Shown here piece after piece: positions 26,440 to 34,751 of a DNA stretch of 64,000 nt (position 1 is the first letter of the stretch; each line of letters starts with the position of its first letter). The notes under the pieces are model-generated. The model was not told the DNA's origin. It ran no database searches and saw only the letters and a list, made by a program, of their open reading frames with translations. The DNA lies in contig JADJFE010000001.1 in NCBI GenBank assembly GCA_016708725.1, positions 310,001-374,000 on the forward strand, written 5' to 3'. The stretch is from Candidatus Aalborgicola bjergmarkensis (lineage in GTDB: Bacteria > Pseudomonadota > Gammaproteobacteria > Burkholderiales > Burkholderiaceae_C). The position numbers and the translations under genes were made by a program.

Positions 26440-29400
26440 TTGCACGCGGTGCTGGACAAACATCTACAGTACAGCCACATCCAGCGCGCGTCGCTGATGT
26501 CGGCCACCTTGGCCGGAATACGGCTGCGTGCACTCGATATCAGTGCCGAACAATTTGCTGCCCTGCAAGTTATGAACACTGCCCTGCTGTGGAGCGTGGT
26601 ACGTCCGCAGCGGCAAGAGCTTTCTGGGCGCGGGAGCGTTTTGCCTCTGCCGGTTTGTGACCGCAGGCTGCTGTGGCGCTTCGGCATCTCGGGTGAGCGG
26701 CCGATTCTGCTGGTCTCGGTGGGGGTGGTGCAGGGTACCGGACTGCTGCGCTCGCTGGCCAAGGCGCTGCGCCTGTGGGCCTGGTCCGGCCTGGCATGCG
26801 ACATGATTGTGCTTAATTTTGAGCCCAACTCCTACCTCATGAACCTGCAACGGGAAATTGACACTATCCGTGAACGCCTGGCTGGCGATGCGGTGACATC
26901 TGCTACGCCAACGGCGCTGCATCTGCTGCGCGCGCAAGAACTCACAAAGGATGAGGTAAGTACCCTGCACACGTTGGCACGGGTGCATATCAATGCGGAT
27001 GGTCGTCCGCTGACGCACCATTTGCAGGAGTGGATCGCCTCCCATGAAGCGGCTTTACTGGAACGTGATAACAACGACCCGGTACGGGTTGCCAGTGCCA
27101 GCAGCCGGCGTGCCATCACGGCCACGACGGGTTCTTTCGACCCGCGTACCGGCGGGTTTTCGTTCAGGGTCAGTGAAACGGTGCGTCCCATGCGCCCGTG
27201 GAGCAACGTCCTGGCCAATCCGGATTTTGGCTGCGTTCTGACCGAAAGTGGCGGCGGCTATAACTGGGCAGGCAACAGCCGCTTGCACCAGATTACGGCC
27301 TGGTCCAATGATCCGGTGAGCGACCCCAGCGGAGAATGGTGGCTGCTGCAAGACAGCCGCAGTGGCGCGCTGTGGAGTCTGACACCGAACGCCTGGGGTG
27401 ATGCCCGTTCCGAGTACCAGGTAACACACGCTCCGGGCAGCACCCGAATCAGCCACATCCGTGGCGGCCTGAGCGTGGCAGTCACCTTCTGTGTGGGACA
27501 GGAGAGCGCCATCAAGTCGGTGCGCATTGCCTTGCACAACACAGGCGAGCGCACAAAACGCTTGCGCCTCTTGGGCCTGGTGGAGTGGATCATGGGGGCG
27601 CATCGGGCCGAGCGCAACACCTGTTTGACGAGCATGCAGCACATTTCTGGCATGCAAGGCCGCAGCACGAGCTTGCTATGTACCCAGCTCGCGCAAGACG
27701 GTGGCTTTGGCGGCAGCACGGCGTTCCTGAGTCTGGGGCAGGCGTTGTCTAATGTGGATGGAAACGTGGACTGGACCTGTGACCGCCGGGAGTTCTTCAA
27801 CACCCTGGGTCAACTGGTGGTGCCCCGCAATTTGGGCGAACGCATCGGAGAAGGGCTGGACCCCTGTGCCGCCATCGCTATCGCCTTTTTGATGGATGCT
27901 GGCGCACACGCCGAATTCGTCTTCAGTCTTGGACATGCTCCTACATTAATAGCTGCATCCGCTATGTTGACGGGCGCTTCAGGCCAAAATGCCTTAAATC
28001 GTGAAGCCGAAGTCGCGTCCTATTGGAACACCTTGCTGGGCAACTGCACGGTACAGACCCCGGACCCACTGCTGAACGTGCTGGTGAACCGCTGGTTCCT
28101 GTACCAGGCCGTTTCCTGCCGGCTGTGGGCCAAGGCCGGGTTTTACCAGGCCGGTGGTGCCACCGGCTTTCGCGACCAATTGCAAGATTCCATGGCGCTG
28201 GTCTGGAGCGCACCGGCCCTGCTGCGTGCGCAGATCGTGGCCTGTGCCGCGCGCCAGTTTCCCGAAGGCGACGTGCAGCACTGGTGGCATGCACCCACCG
28301 GAGCGGGGGTGCGCACCCACTTCAGCGACGACTTGCTGTGGCTGCCGCACGCGCTGACGCACTACCTGCGCGCCACCGGCGACGCCGAAGTACTAGAGTT
28401 GTCCCTGCCGTTTCTCGAAGGTCCGGCTATAGCGCAGGAAGCGGAAGACGCCTACTTCACACCCGGCGTTAGCACCGAGCACGCAAGCCTTTGGGAACAC
28501 GCTGCGCGCACCATCGACGCCAGCTTGCGCGTCGGTGCGCATGGTTTACCGCTGATGGGTAGTGGCGACTGGAACGACGGCATGAACACCGTCGGGCGCG
28601 AAGGCCGGGGCGAATCCGTCTGGCTGGGCTGGTTTTTGTGTCACATCGTGGCAAACATGGCTCCGCTGGCGCGTCAGCGTGGAGAAGTGGAACGTGCGCT
28701 GCGTTGGGAGGCTGCTGCTGCGCTTTGCAAGGCCGCACTGCTGAGCAGTGGCTGGGATGGTCTGTGGTTTTGTCGTGCCTATTTTGACGATGGCGAGAAG
28801 CTTGGTGCCAGCGCCAATGCCGAGTGTCGCATCGACCTGATTGCCCAGGCCTGGTCGGTCTTGTCGGGCGTTGCCTCGGCTCCGATGCAGGCCATGGCGA
28901 TGGACGCCGCCGACGCGCAACTCGTCGATACCCAGACGGGTCTGGTCAAACTGCTGACCCCGCCGCTGCAACACAGCCAGCCCAGTCCCGGTTACATCCA
29001 GGCCTATCCCCCCGGCGTGCGTGAAAACGGCGGGCAGTATGCCCATGCGGGCGTTTGGGCGCTGATGGCCCAGGCACGTCTGCACAACAGTGGCGCACCC
29101 ATGAGCGCCAGTGGCGAACTGCGCTGCGATCTGGCCTACCGCTATTTCACCTACCTGAGCCCGGCACACCGCAGCGTCAATGCCGCATACGGTTCCGCCT
29201 ATGCGCTGGAGCCGTATGTCATGGCGGCTGATGTCTATGGCGCAGCGCCTTATCAGGGTCAGGGCGGATGGAGTTGGTACACCGGTGCGGCCGGCTTGAT
29301 GCAGCGCGCCGTCATCGAGTCCATTTTTGGTTTACAGCAACAAGCCACGACGCTGTGCCTGACGCCTTGCCTGCCATCGCACTGGAATGAAGCCCAATTG

Positions 29401-29574
29401 ACGCTGCGCCGCGATGGCAACAGCCTGCACTTCATCCTCTTGCGCACCCGAGCGGATGCAGCGCTAGAGGCAGCCCGGCTACGCACAGCCCGCATACTCA
29501 ACCCAGGGGAGTCGCTGGACTGGCACGGACTACCCGATGGAATACGCTTTCTGGTGCCGTTGCCGTTGGCGTGA
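26440..29574 (+). CDS. Truncated cyclic beta-glucan synthase-like protein (GH94), copy 3 (longest intact frame)
   Basis: 1044 codons from TTG 26440; GH94 homology itself starts about 26366 without a proper start. It includes the segment before the second sandwich (LQYSHIQRASLMSATLAGIR; FGISGERPILLVSV; LLRSLAKALRLWAWSGLACD M) and the complete GH94 domain with GSGDWNDGM. Very similar to copy 2, with scattered substitutions and no frameshift over 3 kb, so it was probably a functional coding sequence when duplicated. GT84 and glucoamylase modules are absent, and no ribosome-binding site is convincing. Confidence 0.8.
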   Translation: MHAVLDKHLQYSHIQRASLMSATLAGIRLRALDISAEQFAALQVMNTALLWSVVRPQRQELSGRGSVLPLPVCDRRLLWRFGISGERPILLVSVGVVQGTGLLRSLAKALRLWAWSGLACDMIVLNFEPNSYLMNLQREIDTIRERLAGDAVTSATPTALHLLRAQELTKDEVSTLHTLARVHINADGRPLTHHLQEWIASHEAALLERDNNDPVRVASASSRRAITATTGSFDPRTGGFSFRVSETVRPMRPWSNVLANPDFGCVLTESGGGYNWAGNSRLHQITAWSNDPVSDPSGEWWLLQDSRSGALWSLTPNAWGDARSEYQVTHAPGSTRISHIRGGLSVAVTFCVGQESAIKSVRIALHNTGERTKRLRLLGLVEWIMGAHRAERNTCLTSMQHISGMQGRSTSLLCTQLAQDGGFGGSTAFLSLGQALSNVDGNVDWTCDRREFFNTLGQLVVPRNLGERIGEGLDPCAAIAIAFLMDAGAHAEFVFSLGHAPTLIAASAMLTGASGQNALNREAEVASYWNTLLGNCTVQTPDPLLNVLVNRWFLYQAVSCRLWAKAGFYQAGGATGFRDQLQDSMALVWSAPALLRAQIVACAARQFPEGDVQHWWHAPTGAGVRTHFSDDLLWLPHALTHYLRATGDAEVLELSLPFLEGPAIAQEAEDAYFTPGVSTEHASLWEHAARTIDASLRVGAHGLPLMGSGDWNDGMNTVGREGRGESVWLGWFLCHIVANMAPLARQRGEVERALRWEAAAALCKAALLSSGWDGLWFCRAYFDDGEKLGASANAECRIDLIAQAWSVLSGVASAPMQAMAMDAADAQLVDTQTGLVKLLTPPLQHSQPSPGYIQAYPPGVRENGGQYAHAGVWALMAQARLHNSGAPMSASGELRCDLAYRYFTYLSPAHRSVNAAYGSAYALEPYVMAADVYGAAPYQGQGGWSWYTGAAGLMQRAVIESIFGLQQQATTLCLTPCLPSHWNEAQLTLRRDGNSLHFILLRTRADAALEAARLRTARILNPGESLDWHGLPDGIRFLVPLPLA

Positions 29575-29615
29575 CGGCTCAAATGCATTACAGCGAGAAA
29601 AGTGCTCCTTATACA

Positions 29616-29791
29616 ATAGCTGCTCTCGCATATCCCATGGGGCTTACAGCCCGATTTGCCATGTAAAAACACCTGGAAACGGCCCGTTTTGATGCCTCAT
29701 GGCGGTATCAGCATCACCTTGACCCGTTTTGAAGGGAAAAATTCAAGGCAAATCTGGCTGTATGCCTTATGTACCAAGCGGGAGTAGCTAT
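29616..29791. repeat. Inverted-repeat element R1, copy 3
   Basis: Same arms as the other copies (ATAGCTGCTCTCGCATATCC; ACCAAGCGGGAGTAGCTAT). Confidence 0.85.
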
Positions 29792-29894
29792 GTTTTGTAG
29801 AGACAGCGCCGCAGACGAATGCGCTCGTTAAACGTTCTGGTGCCCGTGCCGCATCGTCCCATCTACGCGGCGTCCAGACAAGCGAGGCAGTAAA

Positions 29895-30519
29895 GTGGAT
29901 GAACTGGTGCTCACACCGCTGGAGTTGATTGATCGCATCGCGGCTCTGATACCTCCACCGCGCACGCACCGGCATCGCTATTTCGGCGTGCTGGCACCGA
30001 ACTCACCTCTGCGCTGTGCAGTGACCGCACTGGCCGCACCAGTGCAGACCGGGCAACTCGACACGGAAGGGGGCGCAACTGAAGAGCCGTCGCCAGCTGA
30101 AGTGGAGCCGCAAGGCAATGGTGCTCCAACCCCGTGCGAGCCAGTGCCGCCACCCAAGCGCTCACCGGCACATTACCTGTGGGCGGTTTTGATCGCCACG
30201 CGGGCCACCACTGTGGGATAACTGTGATGCGCCGACTGATGAGGTGCTGGATGCACTGCCTGATTGGGATCAAACAGCGCAGCCAGAACCGGACGATTGT
30301 GCCGATCAGCGCATCCATTGGTGAGAGCAAAACCAGCGAGTCAGACCCGCTGTCGGGTAGAGTCGTACCGGAGACACACCAAGACAACCCAAAATGGCAC
30401 ACGAGCGAAAAAACAGGCCGTTTCGATTGCCAAACCGAGGATCGCAATGTGCCAAAATGGGAATTTTGAGGATGGATCAGGATGCGATACTTGGGGTCGT
30501 GCGGTTGGATTTCCTATCC
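29895..30519 (+). pseudogene. IS91-family transposase C-terminal remnant, copy 3, with internal deletion
   Basis: Starts like copy 2 (LTPLELIDRIAALIPPPRTH RHRYFG) but lacks the CPICGG zinc-motif region: TTTTGATCGC jumps to CACGCGGGCCACC. It ends at the same terminus GTGCGGTTGGATTTCCTATCC (30519). Confidence 0.78.
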
Positions 30520-30608
30520 GCTTTTTGAAAAATGGAGGTACCTTACTAATAGTTTTCGTGCGCGTACGGCATGACAAAACCCAAATAGACTTCTGAGAGA
30601 AAGTCCAT

Positions 30609-31499
30609 ATGAACATCAGAATGTTTCAGAAACCAGCTGTACCGGAAAACGCTACCGTTTTCCGGCATGGTTCAAAAACCGCATCTTTTACTAAACACTG
30701 TATCCCACAAAAGTGTTCACTGGATTTGAACCATGCCCTTTTATCCCGCACGCTGCTTGCCGCCGCGCTGCAAGCAGGTTCCGCCTTGGCTGCGGGTCTG
30801 AACGATACCGGCATTGACTTCTGTGGCGATGCCAGCACCAACACCACCGATTGCGCCACAGTGGCCATCGATGGTGGCAGCTTCCCGCGCCAGGATGCGC
30901 GTTACGGGCGCGACGCACAGGCGGCGACTGGCACGCTTTCCAAATCTGGCGGCGGCGGCAAGGGTTTTGACTTCACCAAGATTGCCAACAACGGCAGCGA
31001 TTTGTCCGCAAACGCTACTCTGGGTAGTGGTTCCGCCGACTGGGCTTGCACGCGCGACAACGTAACGGGTCTGATCTGGGAAGTCAAAACCACCTTCGGT
31101 TTGCGCAGCCAGAGCCACACCTACACTTGGTACAACAGCAATTCGTCCATCAACGGCGGCAGGGCTGGCACAGCTTCTGGCGGAACTTGCTTTACCAGCG
31201 GTCGCTGTGACACCGAAAAATTTGTGCAAGATGTCAATGTCGCCGGACTGTGTGGCGCTACCGACTGGCGCATGCCATTCCGTAAGGAACTGACAAGCAT
31301 TCTTGATCTGGGGCGTGTGAATCCAGCCATTGACCCTGACTACTTCCCCAATACACCCAGTTCGGATTTCTGGTCTGGTTCTCCCTATGCCGGCTATTCT
31401 AGCTTCGCGTGGTTCGTCCATTTTTCCAATGGCTACGCCTACTATGACCGCTACCGGAGCTACGGCTACGCGGTCCGGCTTGTGCGCGGCGGACAGTGA
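30609..31499 (+). CDS. Secreted DUF1566 (Lcl) protein with variable-region-like C-terminus
   Basis: 296 codons. The first ~45 residues are read through the R3 repeat; the native N-terminus probably began near HALLSRTLLAAALQAGSALA AG, a signal-peptide-like segment. The mature part has two DUF1566/Lcl features: DNVTGLIWEVKT, then WRMPFRKELTSILDLGRVNP with PDYFPNTPSSDFWSGSPYAG. The last 40 residues, rich in Tyr/Ser/Asp/Arg and ending YAVRLVRGGQ, differ from the neighbouring paralogue only between conserved anchor words, as in diversity-generating-retroelement targets. Lcl domains act as adhesins/binding modules. Confidence 0.78.
   Translation: MNIRMFQKPAVPENATVFRHGSKTASFTKHCIPQKCSLDLNHALLSRTLLAAALQAGSALAAGLNDTGIDFCGDASTNTTDCATVAIDGGSFPRQDARYGRDAQAATGTLSKSGGGGKGFDFTKIANNGSDLSANATLGSGSADWACTRDNVTGLIWEVKTTFGLRSQSHTYTWYNSNSSINGGRAGTASGGTCFTSGRCDTEKFVQDVNVAGLCGATDWRMPFRKELTSILDLGRVNPAIDPDYFPNTPSSDFWSGSPYAGYSSFAWFVHFSNGYAYYDRYRSYGYAVRLVRGGQ
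30664..30737. repeat. 74-bp element R3 with GGCATGGTTCAAA ends, copy a
   Basis: Terminal inverted repeats GGCATGGTTCAAA/TTTGAACCATGCC. An inverted copy sits at 34201-34273; both share AAGTGTTCACTGGATTTGAA in opposite orientations. It overlaps the start of the first DUF1566 gene. Confidence 0.85.
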
Positions 31500-31611
31500 T
31501 TTTGCTTTTTGCCATGCCAGCGCCCGCCAGGCAAAGCCCTCGTTTGCAATCGTGCCTTCCGGCGCTCCCACAGAAACCTTATCAGATTGATATTTACTCC
31601 AGGAAATCATC

Positions 31612-32166
31612 ATGAACCACCGTCTCATCCTGTTTTTATGGACGCTAGCTTTGAGCCTCATTACCTCGCTGGCGCAAGCCGTGACCTGTATCATCTACAT
31701 GCCGCCCGCGAGCAACCCGGACTCTGCATACACGGACAATGGCGATGGCACCGTGACCCACACGCCTACGGGACTGATCTGGAAGCGCTGCGCCGAAGGG
31801 CAAACATGGAGGAGCCGTGGCACCTGTACCGGCAGCGCCAGCAACCACACTTGGGCGCAGGCGCTCACACTGGCCAGTACCAGCAGCTTTGCGGGCAAAT
31901 CCGACTGGCGTTTACCAGATTACAAAGAATTAAGCAGCCTAGTGGAAGAGTGCCGCATCGACCCCGCCATCAACGACACGATTTTCCCCAACACGCCCGG
32001 TGCGGACTTTTGGTCGAGTTCTCCCTATGCCTACAATTCGCACAATGCGTGGTCCGTCCATTTCAGCAGTGGTGGCGCCAGCGGTAGCCGGAACGGCAAC
32101 TACGCGGTCCGGCTTGTGCGCGGCGGACAGTCAAGTGGTGGATTTGTCAGTACCGGAAAAACCTAG
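31612..32166 (+). CDS. Secreted DUF1566 (Lcl) protein, paralogue of the preceding gene
   Basis: 184 residues: a signal peptide (LILFLWTLALSLITSLAQA), then a single DUF1566 domain (DNGDGTVTHTPTGLIWKRCA; WRLPDYKELSSLVEECRIDP; TIFPNTPGADFWSSSPYAYN). The C-terminus SHNAWSVHFSSGGASGSRNG NYAVRLVRGGQ has the same anchors as the gene before it, with different residues between. Its stop overlaps the GTG start of the NHL lipoprotein gene, so the two are coupled. Confidence 0.82.
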   Translation: MNHRLILFLWTLALSLITSLAQAVTCIIYMPPASNPDSAYTDNGDGTVTHTPTGLIWKRCAEGQTWRSRGTCTGSASNHTWAQALTLASTSSFAGKSDWRLPDYKELSSLVEECRIDPAINDTIFPNTPGADFWSSSPYAYNSHNAWSVHFSSGGASGSRNGNYAVRLVRGGQSSGGFVSTGKT

Positions 32167-33260
32167 TGCGCAAAATCTGGAAGATGTTGATCTTCGTAGC
32201 CGCTGTTGGCTCGCTTGTTGGCTGTGTTGGTGTCAAGCCGCAAAAGACACAGGAGAGGCAGAAGACTAACCAAATACTCTGGCCTGCATTGCCTGATCGG
32301 CCACGGTTTAGGTTCTCAGGTACCCTGCGCTCAGCCGCCGACATCGTTCAAGAGGACAAGGAGCAAGCACTTCGGCGTCAGTTTACTGGTCAAACTGAAG
32401 TCAGTTACAGGCCGGTGTTAAATAAGCCTACTGGGATTGCGGTCCGTTTCGGGCTGGTTTATGTTGCCGAGCCTGCCGCCAAGGCGATTATCGTATTCGA
32501 CATGCAGCGTCGCAAATTGTTTCGTTTCGGGGTGCGCGAACCGAATGCATTGCAACGGCCGCAATCCATTGCGGTCGATCGCGAAGGGCTGGTCTATGTA
32601 CTCGACTCGCAATTGCGTAAGGTCATGGTGTTCGATCGCATTGGTTTATTTATTCGCAGCATTAATGTCAAGGATGGTTTTACGAATCCGGTAGCGGTCG
32701 CCGTTAATCCAAACGGGAAAACTATCTATGTGGTTGATCGCGGCGATATTGAGAACAACGATCACAAGGTCGTCGCCTTTTCAGCCGATGGAAGGGAACT
32801 GTTTCGCCTTGGGGCAAGGGGCAATATCGAAGGAAAATTCAATATTCCCCTCGCGGCGGCGGTAGCCGAGGACGGCACCCTGTATGTGGCCGATTCGGGG
32901 AACTTTCGGGTGCAGGCCTTCGATGAAACCGGAAAGTTTAAGTTCCAGTTTGGTCGTATCGGTATTGATTCCGGTAGTTTTTCCCGACCTAAAGGAGTTG
33001 CTGTCGATCCAGCCGGAAATATTTATGTATCTGACGCTGGATTCAACAATGTGCAGATATTCAACAGTGAGGGGCAGTTGCTGATGCCGATTGGAGGCCT
33101 CAGTCTCGACCCGGGGCCAGGGCGTTATGGTCTGATCGCCAGCATCGCTGTCGACGAGAGTGGGCGCCTGTTTGTCAATGACCACTATTTCAATAAAATT
33201 GAGGTGTTTTTTCCTATATCAGACGATGAATGGATGCGTATGGGGGGGCAGGTAGAATAA
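32166..33260 (+). CDS. NHL-repeat lipoprotein
   Basis: 364 residues from GTG 32166. The lipobox is LVGCVG after a hydrophobic stretch (MLIFVAAVGS), so it is a predicted lipoprotein. At least five NHL/beta-propeller repeats follow: PTGIAVRFGLVYVAEPAAK, PQSIAVDREGLVYVLDSQLR K, PVAVAVNPNGKTIYVVDRG, LAAAVAEDGTLYVADSGNFR, PKGVAVDPAGNIYVSDAGFN. Such propellers often accompany multiheme cytochromes in electron-transfer gene clusters, as the next gene suggests. Four bases separate it from the cytochrome gene. Confidence 0.85.
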   Translation: MRKIWKMLIFVAAVGSLVGCVGVKPQKTQERQKTNQILWPALPDRPRFRFSGTLRSAADIVQEDKEQALRRQFTGQTEVSYRPVLNKPTGIAVRFGLVYVAEPAAKAIIVFDMQRRKLFRFGVREPNALQRPQSIAVDREGLVYVLDSQLRKVMVFDRIGLFIRSINVKDGFTNPVAVAVNPNGKTIYVVDRGDIENNDHKVVAFSADGRELFRLGARGNIEGKFNIPLAAAVAEDGTLYVADSGNFRVQAFDETGKFKFQFGRIGIDSGSFSRPKGVAVDPAGNIYVSDAGFNNVQIFNSEGQLLMPIGGLSLDPGPGRYGLIASIAVDESGRLFVNDHYFNKIEVFFPISDDEWMRMGGQVE

Positions 33261-33263
33261 GGC

Positions 33264-34172
33264 ATGATTCGTCTCCAAAACCCTGCTGCATGGCAATTCT
33301 TGTTGCTTTTTGGTATCTTTACGGCACTGATGCTTCACGGCGGGGCCATTCTGGCTGATGGTGATCTACCGTCTAAATTCTCCAACCAAAAAAGCATTCT
33401 AAATACGCGGCACAACCTGACGCAAAGGCAGGCGGTTGGAGGACCATCCGGAGTTAACATGGATCCTTACCGAAATGACTATGGGGAAGTATGCGTCTAC
33501 TGCCACACTCCACATGCTTCGAACGGGAATATTGCAGCACCCATTTGGAATAGGTCGATTCCAAACACAACCTACACGCTTTACAGCTCCAATACCATGA
33601 CACAAACAATATCACAGCCAGGGGCGGCCTCTTTGGTGTGCTTGTCATGCCATGACGGGCAGCAGGCCGTAGATGCGGTTATGAACATGCCTGGTGCCGG
33701 TCGATATAGTGCATCTCCAAATAATGGGTTTCTGAGCACATGGAGCAATCCAAGCGGGCTGGGGCCGTTTGTGCACGCAGGTCTAAAACAGTCGGAATGC
33801 CTTGCTTGCCATTCATCTGACGCCGGGGTTGTCGGCTCGGGTGCCGCTGATTTCACTGTCGCTGCGCTTGGTACGAATCTCCGTGACGAACATCCGGTAG
33901 GTGTCACGTTTCCGTCAACGAGCGGGAGTGGTACTGACTGGAATACACCAAATGCCACTTCCGCAGGAAATAAATTTTTTGACGACAACGGCAACAATCG
34001 AATGGACAAGGGTGAAGTTCGCCTGTACGTCGGCGCCAACGGACCGACGGTGGAGTGCGGGTCCTGTCACGATCCGCATGGAGTAGTAACCAGTGGCCTA
34101 ACGTTCAACGCCACCTTTCTGCGCAAAACAAGCGCTGGCAGCGTCATATGTTTGACATGTCACGTAAAGTAG
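33264..34172 (+). CDS. Five-heme c-type cytochrome
   Basis: 302 residues with an N-terminal signal (WQFLLLFGIFTALMLHGGAI LA). Five CxxCH heme-binding motifs are seen: CVYCH, CLSCH, CLACH, CGSCH and CLTCH, spread from about residue 75 to the C-terminus. The protein is thus a periplasmic or surface multiheme cytochrome, probably for electron transfer. With the NHL lipoprotein it resembles parts of metal- or extracellular-electron-transfer loci, but no porin, oxidase or reductase is present. The R3 element follows 28 bp after the stop. Confidence 0.86.
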   Translation: MIRLQNPAAWQFLLLFGIFTALMLHGGAILADGDLPSKFSNQKSILNTRHNLTQRQAVGGPSGVNMDPYRNDYGEVCVYCHTPHASNGNIAAPIWNRSIPNTTYTLYSSNTMTQTISQPGAASLVCLSCHDGQQAVDAVMNMPGAGRYSASPNNGFLSTWSNPSGLGPFVHAGLKQSECLACHSSDAGVVGSGAADFTVAALGTNLRDEHPVGVTFPSTSGSGTDWNTPNATSAGNKFFDDNGNNRMDKGEVRLYVGANGPTVECGSCHDPHGVVTSGLTFNATFLRKTSAGSVICLTCHVK

Positions 34173-34200
34173 AGAGTCTGCTGGGATTCGAACGGAATTC

Positions 34201-34273
34201 GGCATGGTTCAAATCCAGTGAACACTTTTGTAGGATCAGTGTTCAGCAAAAAACGTGGTTTTTGAACCATGCC
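34201..34273. repeat. Element R3, inverted copy b
   Basis: Starts GGCATGGTTCAAATCCAGTG and ends TTTTTGAACCATGCC. With 30664-30737 it encloses the DUF1566-NHL-cytochrome block, in inverted orientation. Confidence 0.85.
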
Positions 34274-34339
34274 CAAATCGGACTGCGAAGCACCCGCGAA
34301 TTAAAGGGGCCAGGGTCGAATTTAATGCAAATCAATAGC

Positions 34340-34700
34340 CTAATCGGGTAGCCGGGAGCTCCCAGCCTCCACACCACCCACCGTGCGGGTCCGCAGTGTG
34401 AGGAACAAACAAGTTGGCACGCTCGACGAACTGGGTGTTTTCTTTACCGTGTCACCTTGTGCCTTGCACCACAGGTCTTTCACACTGGGCAAACCTTGCT
34501 CCCTTAGCCTCGCATTGGAAATGGCTTGGTTGATGACCGGGGTTCTGGACATCTGCCAATAGCTGTTGCTGCTGATGCCGTGGTGGTGGGGTCGTCTCAG
34601 GAAACGGAAAAAATCGTACGCTAAGGTTTTTAAGCGGTTGTGGCTCTCACAAACCTTCGTTTTTGAGAACCAAAGTTGAGAATTCAGCCGTAGCGATGGC
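34340..34700 (-). pseudogene. 3' remnant of a group II intron (RT C-terminus and domain V/VI-like end)
   Basis: The reverse strand reads AYDFFRFLRRPHHHGISSNS and SRTPVINQAISNARLREQGL PSVKDLWCKAQG, which resembles the C-terminal region of group II intron reverse transcriptases. It continues into GCGGACCCGCACGGTGGGTG, which looks like an intron domain V, and ends in a stem before TACCCGATT. A shorter copy lies at 40013-40200. Family assignment is from memory of such ends, so moderate confidence. Confidence 0.5.
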
Positions 34701-34751
34701 GACACGCATTGGGAAACTCTCAAAATCCGTTCTCGAATCAGGGCAGCATAT

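Noticed and set aside
20514..29574. GH94 copies 2 and 3 as complete functional cyclic glucan synthases
   Set aside because: They lack the GT84, membrane and glucoamylase modules and start inside the parental coding sequence, so they can at best be stand-alone GH94 fragments.
34340..34700. The reverse-transcriptase tail as the partner of the DUF1566 variable regions
   Set aside because: Its C-terminal pattern and the following domain V-like stem fit a group II intron remnant, not the short retroelement RT; no template repeat is near it.
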